Positions 1 through 11,636 are shown, numbered from the stretch's first letter. The stretch is 64,000 nt of DNA from Mrakia gelida (GCA_024345305.1 BRON01000006.1:1550001-1614000); one strand, 5' to 3'. The notes: generated by a model from the letters alone, not told the origin. Numbers and translations are program-made.

Positions 1-2033
1 AAGAGTTGGCGAGGAGGGCGAGTGAGTTGAAAAGCACGTTGGGTTCCGAGCAACTTGATGAGCTGTGGGAGCAGGGGTTGGGGTCGAGTCAGTGATCGCC
101 AAACGGGGGGACGCGACGAGGGGAAGAGCGACGGATCGTACCATCGTTGTGGTCTTCCCAGTCCCTCCTCGACCAAGAACGAAGATCGATCCGAGATGGT
201 TGACGATGGCTTGTTCTTGGTAGCTGTAGAAAAGAAACCGCGGTGGGATGAGCGTTCGCTTTTCACGAGAGAGAAAGCGAGGGAAGGAGTGACTCACGCA
301 AGCTGAAAGATGTGGTTCTCCGAAGGCGAAGATCTGAACGCCGAGAAAGCTGCGTGAGAGCAGGCGGTGTAATTCTCCAGCGAGAGGAGGCGATGAAGCT
401 GAAAGAGCAAAGCATGAACGATCAGCCTCGAGCATCTCAGCCCACCGACGAACGAACGTGAACGACTTACCTCGACAAAGTCCTCATGAGCAGGCTGGAG
501 CTTCTCCCTCGTGCTGAGCTGAGCTTTCTCCTCCGTACTGTCGTGCTGAAAGATGACTGGGATGTTCTGCTTTCTCGTATGGGTATCGATTCCTTGGGTC
601 CGTCGATCGACGAAGAGTCTCGAGCACCGGGAGGGATGGTCGACGAGTTTCTTGAACGGCTTGTTCATGATCTGAGCGTGGGTCCAGAGTCCGTAGATCT
701 TGATGACTGGGAGAAGAGATGATGGAAGTCGACAGAGGTGGTCAGCTGATCGAACAAAGACGTGCTCGGATCGAAGGGCGAGCGCACCTTGGATGTCCTC
801 GTCTCTGTCTTGATCAGCCTCGATGTCGATAGCCCAGACGATCCTAGAGGTGCGAAGGGTGGATAGGTCAGCACAGGCAGAGCGGTTCGAGAAACAGCGC
901 TCGACAGCTCACCTCAGATCGCCCGTCATCTTGGCTTCGTAGATCGGCACTCCGTGAGTCTTGTCGACCGTCGAGAGCTGTTTCCCGCTGTCGCCCTTGA
1001 ATTCTCCGTTCGCGAGCGAGCTGCAGGAACCGAAGAATCAGAAACAGCTTTGATTGATTCGAAGTAGTGGAGGACGTGACTGACTTGACCTTCCTGAAGC
1101 CGTCGAGGAACGAGGAGGGCAGTCAGTTCGACGCGTCGAGAACGCACGGGACGGAGTGAAAGAGCGAACCTGAAGACGATCTCAGCCATATTCGAAGGCA
1201 AATGCCGATATGTAGATACTACAGCGTCGGACAAGAAGAGATTTCGTGAGCTCGAGCTTGTGTAAAGAAGAGGACAGCTGAACGAGAACCGACTCACTCG
1301 CGTCGCTCGACATCGAAACCTTCCAAGGTCCTCCCATCCCTTCCGGCTCGTTGAAGTACTTGGCGACCTTGACTGGAGCGTAGTGCTGACTGATCCTGAG
1401 AGCTCTGGTTTCGAAGTGAGAGGCGGGGCTACAGGATGAGGCGCGTCGGAGGAAGGAGTTGGGATGAGGTTTCGGAACGATTGGAGGTCTAAGGGGAGGC
1501 CAAAAGGAGGGGAAGTCAGTCTCTGGGACTCGCATCAACGAAAACGTACGTACCTCGTTCGTCTAAGAACTTGATGTCAAGGAAGGGCAGCTCAGTCGAG
1601 CCGGTGAGTTTGACCGTGATTTGAGAGTTGGCGAGATCGGACTTTGATTGAGCTTCGAGCTTGGTGGAGCATACTGAAGCAGTCCGAAAAGCGGTTACAC
1701 ACTTGAATCAACATATGAGAGTGCTTCTCAGCGGCTGGGAAGGTGCCTAACTCACGAGGGTGTCGAATCTGAAGAGGGACGATGAGGACGAAGAGATCGT
1801 CCGACGCGGAGGAGGGAGAGTTCGAGGTCGAAGCTGATGGAGACCTGACGACCCTGAGGTATCCCTTGAGACCTTTAGAGAGCGCTGAGGTGAAGATGGC
1901 ATCGCTATGTATCGAAGAAGACGTGAAGTCGGGTCATAAGGGAGGTCGGATGGGATGGGAGGAGGAAGGAAGAAGGAGGGAAGTCGAAGGAAGGTGAAGG
2001 TCGAGCTCACCTTTGGAAGATGAGGTCCTCCAT
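1..2033 (-). CDS. UvrD/TRANK1-like superfamily 1 helicase, N-terminal part (partial, runs off the left edge)
   Basis: Probable P-loop NTPase/helicase of the UvrD-like group. Seen: splicing of the minus strand gives a long N-terminal region (pieces KIYGLWTHAQIMNKPFKKL and SLENYTACSHAAFSAFRSS), then an exon at 142-223 reading YQEQAIVNHLGSIFVLGRGG followed by TGKTTTM, a clear Walker A loop; the helicase core lies beyond position 1. Known: large fungal and TRANK1-type UvrD-like proteins place a poorly conserved domain before such a loop. Inference: ATP-dependent nucleic-acid or RNP remodelling. The first exon I can place is 2012-2033 (MEDLIFQ, donor GTGAGC). Splice-like donors further upstream (near 2224 and 2363) suggest more 5' exons, so the start is uncertain. 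Introns are 60-130 nt with CTGAC-type branch sites. The family call rests on one motif plus general resemblance; the ATPase call is firm. Confidence 0.7.
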
Positions 2034-2476
2034 GGCGCTCGAGGGACTCGATCAGGAGGGAAGAGAGGTTGTTGGTATGGTAGATATGATGAGCTCGAGT
2101 AGGATGGGTTGGCGCTGAAGAGGATAGAAGGAAGGGAAGAGACGGCGTCAGTATGGGAGCAAGAAGGGAAGGGAAGGCCGGCAGCTCGGGAAGGCTTCAA
2201 GAGAGAGAGAGAAGGTAGGGCAGCTCTCACCTGGTTCACAGACGCACTATGGATGGGTTAATAGAGGACGAGGTATCTCGAGTATCCCAGAGTGAAAGCG
2301 AGGGTCAAGACCGACCGGAAATGAAGGAAGGGGAGGGGAGGAAGGAGGTGCCCGTTGAGCTCACCCTCGAAGCTCGCGACCTCCGTCCTTTCCCTCGACC
2401 AGCACGACGCGCAGAATCCGGCTTTTTATCTTTCCAACACGATTTATCGAGTCTCAGCGTGTATCATTGTCTATCA

Positions 2477-2627
2477 ATGCCTCCGAGGGTCTCTATGGAA
2501 ATTCTGCTCGCCATCCTGTCGTCCGCTCTCGATCCTGCAACGCTCGCTGAAGCTTGTCTCGTTCGCTTCTCTCGATCTCTCCTCCCCGATCCTCTACGAC
2601 CTCGTAACTCTCTCAGGTCCACCTTAG
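2477..2627 (+). pseudogene. F-box relic with a frameshift
   Basis: The stretch from an ATG at 2477 reads MPPRVSMEILLAILSSALDP then ATLAEACLV, which matches the usual F-box start (Leu-Pro-x-Glu-hydrophobic, hydrophobic-Leu-Asp-x-x-Thr-Leu). Near 2552-2558 the F-box pattern continues only in another frame, as LVSFASLDLSSPILYDLVTL, before a TAG at 2625. No leucine-rich repeat or other tail follows. It is therefore probably the decayed N-terminus of an F-box gene of the type seen intact at 36.7 kb. It lies on the strand opposite the helicase gene and may overlap that gene's uncertain 5' exons. A sequencing error or an undetected intron could also explain the frame change. Confidence 0.4.
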
Positions 2628-2880
2628 GCTTTGTAATGGTATACGGTTCATGCAATGCCATTCATCGCGAACTTTCAAACCACCCCACCGCCCTCGCTCG
2701 AACGGACGCGTGGTCTTCGTTCGAGGTCGCTTTTCCCAGTCCTCAGACCGAATACTAAAAGTTCGTGTATATCGTAAATCAGAGTAAACAAATCTAAAGG
2801 GTGCCCAAGTAGTGTACCGTATATCCAAGCGAGTGTGACGAAGCGAAGCTCCAAAACCCAAACCGAAACGCGAACGACAT

Positions 2881-4543
2881 CTACCACCCCCTCTCCCTCC
2901 CCTCCTCTTCTTCTTCTCCCCCATCCACATCCGGTGCTCTCCCCATCCCCCCATCCGTCTCAGGACTCATCAAGCCCAGCGCATTCCTACTCATCCTCCC
3001 TTCCTCCTCCCTCTCCCTCTCCCGCTCCATCTCCTCCTCCTGATCCAGCATCTCCGCAAGTGAGGAATTGGACGCGTAGCTTCCGCTTCCCCAGGGTCGG
3101 GAGATGGTCTTCCTCCTTCGAGTGGATCGTCCTCCTGAGATGTTGATGGGAGAGGTGAGAGGCGTGGGAGCTGGTGGGCGGAGGTGAGAGGACGTGGGGG
3201 ATTGAGGGGAGGAGGTGGACGCGTTGGAGAAGAGGGAAGTGGTTGAGCCTCGGGCGGGGAAAGCGACGCTGGAGATCCCTCCTCTGCCTCCTACTCCTGG
3301 AGTGGTCGCGATCGTCGATGTTCCTCCTCCTCCTGGTGTAGTCGACGCCGTCGCGACCCTCGGACTTCCAGGGACGGAAACACCCACCACTCTCTCCGCA
3401 ACACCTCTCACCTCCTCCCTCACCACCCTCCTCACCTCCTCCGTCTCCCTCTCGAGCATAACCTTATTCACCACCTCCTCGAAACTCAACGCCCCAACCG
3501 AAGCTCCCACCAACCTCGCTCCCCAGCCTGCTCCCCAACGCGCGACGGCACCGAAGGAGGAAGCGAACGGAACGACTCCTTCGATGAGATCTCGAACGTC
3601 CCAGTGATCTCGATGGAAAGTGATGAGTCCTCCTTCGTTGAATTGGAGGAGGGTGAGCGTCCGAAGACGGATTTGAGTGTGGTTTCCGATGAGAGGGAGG
3701 GAGGGGAGGAAGGAGATGTGTAGCGTGTGGGAGAGGATTCCGAGGTGAGAGCCGTCTGCAAGAGCGAACAGTAGCAGAGGGCGGAGTGAAAAGAAAAATC
3801 AAGGTTAGGAGACGAGGGAAAGAGAGAGAGAGAGAGAGAGAGCGAGGAAGCGAAGCGACGCACCGAACGAGTCCGACTCCGCCAGATCTCCAAACTCGGA
3901 CCAAACCGTCGCTACTTCCCATCCTCTCCAGTTCTTCTCGTCCCTCGATCTTGGTTTGGAGAGTCCGAGGAGGGTTCCGAGGGAAGAGACGGCTGAGCGG
4001 CAGAGCTGGGAGGGGAGGGGGAGTCGAGAGGAGGAGACGAAACGAGAGAGGAGGAACGCTTGGGTGATTGCCGGTCGGTCGTAGAACGTGAAGAGCGGAT
4101 TTTCGTAGACTGCGAGAAACGGGAGTGAAGATGACGAAGGGTTGAGAGTCAGTATGGGGTTGAAGAGAGAAGAGCTGTAAGGGCTCGAAGGAAGGAAAAA
4201 GGGAGGGGAAGGGAGGGAGGAAGGGAAGGAGGTGCGAGCTCGGAGAGTTCTGAAGAGAGGCGGCAAGCGAGTCGTCCTTCCGATCCTTCCATGTTCCCTC
4301 GCACTCCCCCTCCCATCTTTCCCTAGTATGCATACGAAGAGAGAGAGAGAGCTCGAACTCACCTGAATCCAACTCGTAACAAGCGTCTACGGTCTGCTTG
4401 ATATCGTCTTCGGAGGGGAGGGAGGAGAGGTGCGAGTCGGACCCTTTCCCTCCGTACAGAGCTCGATGAACTCGAACCAAGCTCGTGGAAGGAAGATTAT
4501 CGGAGGGTTCCGAGTTCGAGTAGGGTCGAGAGGAGAAGTACAT
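2881..4543 (-). CDS. NTF2-like/SnoaL-fold protein (SigF-like NTF2-like family)
   Basis: Three exons, 4363-4543, 3864-4109 and 2881-3755, join in phase to 433 residues. The first 190 residues carry the family pattern of an NTF2-like protein: DIKQTVDACYELDSVYENPL at exon 1-2 (the strand-helix start of the cone), and HTQIRLRTLTLLQF then FHRDHWDVRDLIEGVVPF in exon 3. Known: plant and fungal SigF-like NTF2 proteins share this cone fold, but no reaction is established for them. The last 200 residues are disordered: Ser/Thr/Gly-rich, then a basic patch (STRRRKT) and a Glu/Arg-rich tail, unlike the compact family members. It starts only 235 nt from the divergent alanyl-tRNA editing gene. Intron 2 contains a GA microsatellite. 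Function unknown; fold assignment fairly sure. Confidence 0.75.
3820..3842. repeat. (GA)n microsatellite in an intron
   Basis: A run of about 11 GA units lies in the second intron of the NTF2-like gene, between the donor and the branch region. It is a simple sequence likely to vary in length between strains. Confidence 0.9.
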
Positions 4544-4778
4544 CCTCGTAGAAAAGGGAGTGGGAGGAGAAGATGGTTGTTGGGGAGGGAAGGACGGCCT
4601 TGACCGGGCCAATCTCGTTCCTTCCTTTTTCAGCCCTGCTCCCCCCTCCTGCTCTGCCAACCACGACCCCGTCCTCCCCCAAAGAAAGATTTTCCTCTTT
4701 CCTTTTCGTCGTCGCCTTCTCCTCAGGCTCCCTCTCACCACGCCCTTCCATCTCTCCTCACCTCCCTCACTCAGCAAG
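4544..4778. promoter_or_regulatory. Divergent (bidirectional) promoter
   Basis: Only 235 nt separate the start codons of the NTF2-like gene (-) and the alanyl-tRNA editing gene (+). The stretch is rich in C/T blocks on the plus strand just before the 4779 ATG, as is common upstream of basidiomycete start codons. No TATA box is evident. Both promoters must fit here, so they probably share elements. Confidence 0.5.
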
Positions 4779-6939
4779 ATGGCTTCCACCCTCCCCCCTC
4801 CCTCCTCCTCGCCTGCTCCTCCTTACTCCTTCTCCTCGACGATGGTCACCCCAACCGACTACCACAAGCTCGCTTCTTCGGTTCAACTTCCTCTCCCAGA
4901 GCACAAGTTCGTCGGTCTGCTCGCTTGTCAACGTGAGTCCATCTTCTATCGAGAGAAGCAGCCGAGAGGGCCGTAGAAGAAGTCGAGCGAAAGGAAGGGA
5001 AAACGAGCGATGAGCTCGGCGAGTTCCCTTCTCTCGTTCGAGCTGCTCCTCTTCCTCGCTTCCAGATCTTCATCATTCACTTTGATCTTATCGATATCTA
5101 ACCTCACCCCAATCTAATCTTATCTACCTCTCCTTCTCTGCCAGGCGACCCTCTCCTCCAAACCCTCCGCACGACCATCGTCTCCTCCTCTCCCTCCCTC
5201 CCTCCTCCCGCTCCCCCAGCAGCTGCCAAAAACAAGAAGGACACTCGCAAACCCTCCACCGTCGCTCCTACCCACCTCGCTTCTTCTCCAGGCAAGATCC
5301 TCGAGATTGAACTCCTCGACTCGTGTCTCTTCCCTGAAGGAGGAGGACAACCGAGCGATTCAGGATCGATTCGACTCGTCGAGGGAGGGGACGAGGGGAA
5401 CAAGGTGCTGCATGTGTTGAGGAAAGGGTTGAGAGCGGTTCATTTCGTTCAGCTTAAGGAAGGGGAGGAGGAGGGGAAATTTGCTCCTGGGAAGGAAGTC
5501 GAGTTGGTCGTGGATTGGGCGAGGAGGATGGACCATGTGAGTCGACGTTCGGAGAAACGCGTCTCTCCGTTCGTTCGTTCCTTTCCTTCGTTCTTCTCTT
5601 CACTGACTCCCTCTTTTTCCCTCTCTTCTCTTCACGCATTCGTTCGTACCACCAGATGACCCACCACACCTCCCAACATCTCCTCTCAGCCCTCTTCGAC
5701 TGCCTCCCTTCCACCCTCCCCACCCTCTCCTGGTCGCTCACTCCCTTCCCCAACCCTTGCTACATCGAGATCCCTCGCGCTCCCACCCCCGAGGAACTCG
5801 CTTTCGTCGAGGAGAAGGCCAATCGACTCATTCGAGATGGCACGAGGGTGTTTGTGGAGGTGGAGGATCAGGAGAGGAAAGCTCTTCTTGCTGCTGAAGG
5901 AATCTCGGAAGTCAACGGCGTGCGAGTCAGTAGCAGTACGCTTCCGAAGGATTACGCGGCTGGGGTGATCAGAACTATTGAGATTGAGGGGGTGGATCGG
6001 AACCCGTGAGTTCTCGTTCCTGCTTTTCTTATCAGAGTAGTCTCTGTCTTCGAACGCGAGGGAGACAAGATCGTTCGTTCAACGACGCGTCGCAAAAGCT
6101 CACCCTCCTCCTCCCCTCCCTCCCTCTCTCTCCACCTCTCAGCTGCTGCGGGACCCACACCCCCTCCCTCTCCCTTCTCCAACAAATGCATCTCTTCCCA
6201 ACCACCACCCCTCACACCTCCACCACCCGCAGACTCTACTTCCTCACTTCCACTCGCCTCTCGCACCACCTTCTCACAACCTCCAACCTCCTCACCACCC
6301 TCTCCTCCACCCTCGGCTCCTGCCCGCCTCAGGACCTGCCCGATCGAGTCGCTCAGCTCAACGAAGCGAGCAGGAACAACGAGAGGGGGCTGAAGGGAGT
6401 GAAGGCTGAGTTGGGGAAGATTGTTGGGAGGGAATTGAAGGGGAGGTTCGCGGCCAGTGAGGGAGCGACGAAAGTCGTTTGGGAGCACAGAGAGGCTGGA
6501 GCGTCGGAGGGAACGACAGGGACGGATTTCTTGGGGGTGATTGCTGCTGAGGTTGGGTTAGGAAACGGGGAGGAAGAACCAAAGTTGTTGATCCTCAGTG
6601 GGAGTCCGACGCCTTTTGTTGTGAGTTGTTTCGTTCGCTCGCTCGCGCTTTCTCTTCCCCTTCCCTCTTTTATTTCTCTCACTGACTCCCTATCCTCCCC
6701 CTTCCTTTCTCTTCGCTTCGCTTCGACCCACCCAGCCCGGCTCCACCTCCTCCCTCCACCTCTCCGGCTCCGTCGCCCTCGTCGTCGCGTTCGGCGAGCG
6801 AGTCAAGCAGGCTGAGGTTTTCAAAGGACGCGTCAAGGGAGGAGGAGCGAAGGGGAAGTGGCAGGCTAAGGTGGAGGGTGCGTTTGGTCTGGAGGAGAAG
6901 AGCTGGATTGAGGGGGTGGTGAAGGAGTTGAACGCTTAG
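4779..6939 (+). CDS. Alanyl-tRNA editing protein (AlaX/AARSD1 type)
   Basis: Free-standing homologue of the alanyl-tRNA synthetase editing domain; it hydrolyses Ser- or Gly-tRNA(Ala) in the cytosol and so protects translation fidelity. Five exons (4779-4932, 5145-5536, 5656-6005, 6143-6620, 6736-6939) join in phase to 525 residues. Seen: ACQRDPLLQTLRTTIVSS, which corresponds to the N-terminal strand of the family; FPEGGGQPSDSG, the Gly-rich loop; the zinc motifs HxxxH (HTSQH, about residues 135-139) and CxxxH (CCGTH, about 249-253). All four metal ligands are present, so it should be active. The C-terminal part (residues 270-525) matches the extended AARSD1 layout rather than the short AlaX. 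Exon 3 begins inside the first zinc motif region. The second intron set includes an intronic GACGCGTC palindrome at about 6065. Confidence 0.93.
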
Positions 6940-7198
6940 TTTGCGTTCGGTTCGTTCGTTTGAGCGAGGGACGAGATGAGAGGAGGAGATCTACTAGAGA
7001 ATTTCGTCTTTGATTGAAGATACATAGATACAGATATAGATACAGTTTCGATCCGAACTCTGTCGACAGTGATAGGCACAGCAGTGAGTCAGTATGAGAT
7101 CTCGTCGGTCTTTCGAATCGATTCTGTCCTCGACGCGTCGAGTCGAGTCAAATGGAGAACGAGACTCACTCCTCCCTTCCTTTGTCTGCGCCGAGCGA

Positions 7199-8639
7199 TC
7201 AAAGCCACAGAGGTTTGATGCAAGTCTTCTTGTGTAGCTTCCAGTGTGACCGTTGATGAGCTGAGCGAAAGAAGGGATGAGGTGAGGAGGAGTGAGCACC
7301 CGTCGAGTCACAACGAGTGCAAGAACGCAGGAGGAAGGGAAAGAGCGTGAGAGCGAGAGGACGAACCTTTCCCGCAGTAGCGAACGATCTTGCACTGGGT
7401 GGGAGCGATGAGGAAGAAGGGGAGAAGGAAGAAAAAGCGTCAGTGCAGCTCGAGGAAAGAAAGTAAAGCGAGGAAAGAGGAGATCAGAGACGCACCCTCC
7501 CACACGCCTCAAGTTCAGCCCCCTCCTTCAACTCCTCACACTCCAAGAATTTCCAAGACTCGATCGACTCCTCCGCGACCACGTTCGCCTCGCATCCCAC
7601 CCACGGGAACATTACCAACTCCGCCGTGGCGAGCAGCTCGTCCTCCATCGTCGACACCTGCTTCATGACAGCTACGATCTTCCTCAGGTACACAGCACTC
7701 TCGTCAAGCCACGAGCGCTGATCCTTCGGGACTCCAGCCTTCATGAGCTTCTGATGGGTCGAGGAGGACTTGAGGAGTTGGACTTGACGGTCGAGGGACG
7801 CGATGGTTGAGGAGTAGGGAGTGCCGAAGGGTTGGGTGGTTTGGGAGAGGAGGGAGTGGACGGTAAAGACTCGATGTTTGAGGCCTTGGCGGGAGCTGAG
7901 GGAGGTGGTTTCTAGCTCCGCCTGGAAAAGGAACAGAGAGGTGAATAGAAGTCCAGGGCGATGGGAAGGAGCGAGGAGGGAACTGACGGAGCCGTTCGCC
8001 AACTCTTCTACGGAAGGCATCTCCTCTACCAGTCTATCCACAAGCCTATCGAAGGAAGCTGGGGCCATGGGGCTCCTAGCGTAGGCTCCAAACTGAGATC
8101 CGGTCGCGAGGAGCCAGAGGAGCGCGTCGTAGTGGTCCAAGCGTCGACGTGTCGCAAGGGAGGGGAGAGTCGAGCAGGCGGCTTCGAAGAGCTTTGGGAG
8201 GTAACGACTGGCGAAGATTGCCTATAAGGAAGAACACATAGAAGTATCAGAGGATCCGCAAGACGTTCGAGGAGATGAGACGGCAACAGAGAAAAGGTGA
8301 CTCGCTTCGAAGCGTCTTGAATCGTTGGGAAGGAGAGGTCGAACTCGACCTGCGACCTGTTCCAGAGAGAAGAAATGAAGGTAAGTCAAGCGCTGGAGAG
8401 CGAGGGCTCAAGTGCTGAGGGGTACTGACCATTTCGAAACCCTTCACAAGATTCTCCTGCGGTCCTAGGAAGAGCTGCTCGAAGCGGTTGGATTCGTCCT
8501 CGACGCCCAAGGCCACGGCGAGCTCAGTTGCAAAGTCCTCCATCGACTCGGGAGCAGCAGGTCGGTCGTACCGCATGTTAGGAAAGTTTCCCATCACCTT
8601 GCCGTTGAAACCGAGGAGAATAAGTGGTTGGGTTTGCAT
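7199..8639 (-). CDS. Protein with C-terminal MYND-type zinc finger
   Basis: The N-terminus reads MQTQPLILLGFNGKVMGNF in an exon 8430-8639; the middle, around 7490-8230, is a helical region of about 230 residues with no family I recognise; the last three exons spell a MYND finger: ECEELKEGAELEAC, then CKIVRYCGK, then AHQRSHWKLHKKTC, ending IKPLWL at the TGA (7199-7201). MYND fingers bind proline-rich peptides and occur in methyltransferases and adaptor proteins; no SET domain is visible here. The finger is split by two introns, one of them directly after YCGK. The intron next to exon 8306 must use a GC donor (GCGAGT). An exon further upstream (about 8645-8780) could extend the N-terminus; I chose the ATG at 8639. 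Convergent with the alanyl-tRNA editing gene. Confidence 0.75.
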
Positions 8640-9100
8640 CTTCTGGGGGAGGGAGAGGGATGCTGGACGTTTGAAGGAGGAAGGAGGACGAAGTCGGTTG
8701 AGCTCGCGAAATCTGAGGTCGAGTCGAATGGGAGGCCACTGAGCCTCGTCCTTCGGAGATTTTCCACTGAAAATCTGTCAGAGCGTGAGGTTGTGCATAA
8801 GCGCCTTCGGCGAATTAATCTTGCATATCTTCAGTTCGAGGAAAGGGTCGATTGTTCGGCCAAGAGCGATCGGACTCGTTCGTCCCCCAAATCGTGAGGT
8901 GTGAAACTGGTTCGCCGTCCCTTCCCTTCTTCCTCTTCTCCTTCGACTCCATCCTCCCTCCTTCCTCTCCCCTTTCCCTTCTTCCCTCTTCCACTTCCCT
9001 TCGCCACTCTCCTTCGCCTCTTCCTCTCCCCTCAACACACTCCCTTGCAACTCCTCTCCCCCTTCCCCATCCAACCAACCACCTCCTCCTTCTCTTCGCC

Positions 9101-10731
9101 ATGCTCTTCCCCTCCTCCCTTCTTCTTCCTTTCCTCCTCCTCCTCGCCTCTCCTTCGTCTGCTCGACGAACCCACGGAGCTCGATCTTCGACGAACCCTC
9201 ACTTGATCGCTCGATCCGTCGACTCCAACCTGACCAACTCCCGAAGGAGGATGGACATCGCGTCAGAGAACCAGAGGAGGTCAGAGCTCGCGCCCGTCCA
9301 ACGACCCAGGATGGACGTCGTCGTCGAGCGAAGGAGGACTGCTCAGCCTCCTGCTTTCCTCAAGAAGAGACAGGCCTCCTCGGGAAGGTGCAAGATCAGG
9401 TCTTCTTCCTCCTCTTCGTCCGTCGCCCCTGCTGGAACCACCACCTCGGAAGCAGCTGCCCCTTCGTCGACCTCGACCTCCCAGGAAACCTCCACCCCCG
9501 TCGTCGTCGCAGCCGCCGTCCAGTCCACCACCTCCTCAGCAGCAGCAGCCCCTACTACGATCTCAGCAGCACCCCAAGCTACGACCACGGCTCAGGCTGA
9601 AGTCCCAGCCAGCACCACGACCGTCGCTGCTGTCGCAGGTTCAGGTGAGCTCTCGCGTTCCTCCCTTTCTTCTCCTCCTCCTTGGCCCCCATCCCTTTCC
9701 TGACTCCTTCTCCTTTCTTTTCACCTTCCTAGACTGGCCCACCAAGACCCAAGCTGGAGATGTCCCCTCTGCCACCGTTACCTCTGCTTCAGGTTTGTCT
9801 CTTTCTCCCTCCTAGGTCTTCTCATCCCTTCCTCTTCTTCGGCGCAGTGAGGCTCATTTCGTCCCGCCATCCCTTCTTCTGCTTGTTTCTCGAACAGACC
9901 CTTACCTGCTCTCGGCCTCGTACGCTCTCAACAACGCCGGCAACGCTCTCTTCACTCAGGTTCGAACCGGTGGACAGCTCACCTACTAGTTCGTCTCGTC
10001 TCTCGTCTCGTTTCGTCGCAAATAGAACGTGAAGCTGAACCTCCTCTCCTCCCTTTCACTCCCGTCATCACTCCAGCGCTCAAGGACAGACCTCCTGTGG
10101 ATCGGTTTACGATGATAGCTCTTACACCGCTGCTATCTCTCACCTCCTTTACGACACCTGGTGAGTCCGCGTTCTCCCTTCCGAGTCTCGTCGCTTCGAG
10201 CTCGGGTTCTGACGCGTCGTTCGATTTCCGACCCAGGCCTGGAGCTGGCGTTGCCGCGAACCGAAACCCCATCTGTGGACCTTTCGCTCCTGGACGTCTC
10301 TCTCTCACCTCCGAGGTTCTCGTTCCTTCCACCTCCGGAACTGTCCTCATCGGAGGAGACGGTCTCTTGAACTGTGTCGTCGGAGAGATGTGTCGTGAGT
10401 CCCTCGTTTCCTCGTCTTTCTTCGCTCGTCCAGCGAGCCCAGAGCTGACTCTCTCTTTCTCTCTTTCTCAAGACATCCCTCTGACCGCTACCGTCAGCTA
10501 CGGTGGCAACTCCGTCAAGGTCCAGATCGTTGACCGATGCGAGGGATGTGCAATTGAAGACGTTCGTCCCCTTGCTTCCTCGCCCTTACCCTTTCCTCTC
10601 CCCGAGCTGACCCTTCTTTTCTCTTCCACAAACAGATCGACGTCACCCCTACTGTCTTCCAAGCCCTCACCGGCAACATGGGTCTCGGTCGAGTCACCTC
10701 TGGCCTCACCTGGTCGTTCGACAGCTACTAG
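9101..10731 (+). CDS. Secreted double-psi beta-barrel (RlpA/expansin-like) protein
   Basis: Seven exons (9101-9644, 9733-9792, 9898-9988, 10077-10160, 10237-10394, 10473-10561, 10636-10731) join in phase to 373 residues. Residues 1-20 are a signal peptide (MLFPSSLLLPFLLLLASPSS region). A basic pro-like region ends in a Kex2-type KKR near residue 90, followed by a Ser/Thr/Ala/Pro-rich linker that is probably O-glycosylated. The C-terminal 120 residues are the barrel: TYYAQGQTSCGSVYDDSSYT, NRNPICG, VSYGGNSVKVQIVDRCEGC and LTGNMGLGRVTSGLTWSF. The VDRCEGC motif is typical of DPBB_1 proteins such as fungal barwin/expansin-like and papain-inhibitor-like proteins. It has no obvious cellulose-binding second domain, so wall loosening is unproven. 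Role: extracellular, wall- or host-facing. Confidence 0.88.
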
Positions 10732-11636
10732 ACCCCTCTCGTCTCGTCCGCCCATCCTCCTTCTCTCCTTTCTTCTCTTCTTTCTTTTTGGGTTCTTTGC
10801 TTCTTTCATTTTCCTTTCCCAACGATCCCCTCCCCTTCATCCTTCGCATAGCTCCATCACTCGCACGTACGTACATACATAGAACTCTCCAACCTCTTGA
10901 TGAGGTCCGCTTCGTTTTTCGTTCTCGTTCGCGTCCGTCCCTCTTGCTTTGCTTTGCTTCGTTCGTCAGGCTAGATGCCTTCAAAAAAACAACCTTCATC
11001 CGTGCTTGTAGTACATACATATCTTCTCACTTTCCTTCCTTCCAATCTTTTTCTCGACTGTCGTCGTTGTCGTTCTTTCGAGCTGGGTCTCGCTGGGTTC
11101 TCTCTCTCCTCTCTTTCGTTTTTTCGCTCTCTCTTCCTTCGTTCTTTCTTTTCGCTCTGGTAGTCCTTTTTTTCGTAAAACAAAATGCGCTGGTAGGGAG
11201 GAAAGGGTGGGAGCTAGTCTCTTTGCTTTTTTCTTTCCCTTTTCGTAGACTGCTGGGCTTGGAGGAGGGGGAGGGTGCGAGGGAGGGTTGTTGAGGGAGA
11301 GGAGGACAAGGATTGATGATGACTTTCTCGAGTTGACTTTGAAGGAACGCGAGACTGGGAGATGTTGAAAATGACGAAGCTGGTCGGTCTCTTCGCCATG
11401 GAGAAAAACGAAACCGACGCGCGCGTCGAAGGAGCCTCTCGTCTTTGAAGGTGCGTGGGCGAGATCAAGCCATAGATATGCAACAGAAGCGAGCAGAGAA
11501 ACACAATAATAAGGGACAGTAGGTGAAGCGAGCGAGAAGATATAAAAGAGAGTGCGAGCATATGTATGGAGAGCAAGCCAAACGTCCTATGGGATGAGAA
11601 AAGTCCGAAACGAGAACGAGAGTGCGACTGCTGAAG
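10732..11636. other. Convergent intergenic region (3' UTRs)
   Basis: It lies between two converging genes. The plus strand is T-rich (repeated TTCTTTCTTTTT, CTTTTTTTCG) on the left side, as expected of a 3' UTR; AATAAT near 11508 is a possible polyadenylation element. I see no gene here. Confidence 0.5.

Noticed and set aside
3464..4789. A 441-residue open frame on the minus strand over the NTF2-like gene
   Set aside because: It crosses the clear introns of the NTF2-like gene, and its translation over the introns is low complexity. Only its early part (4363-4543) is the real first exon.
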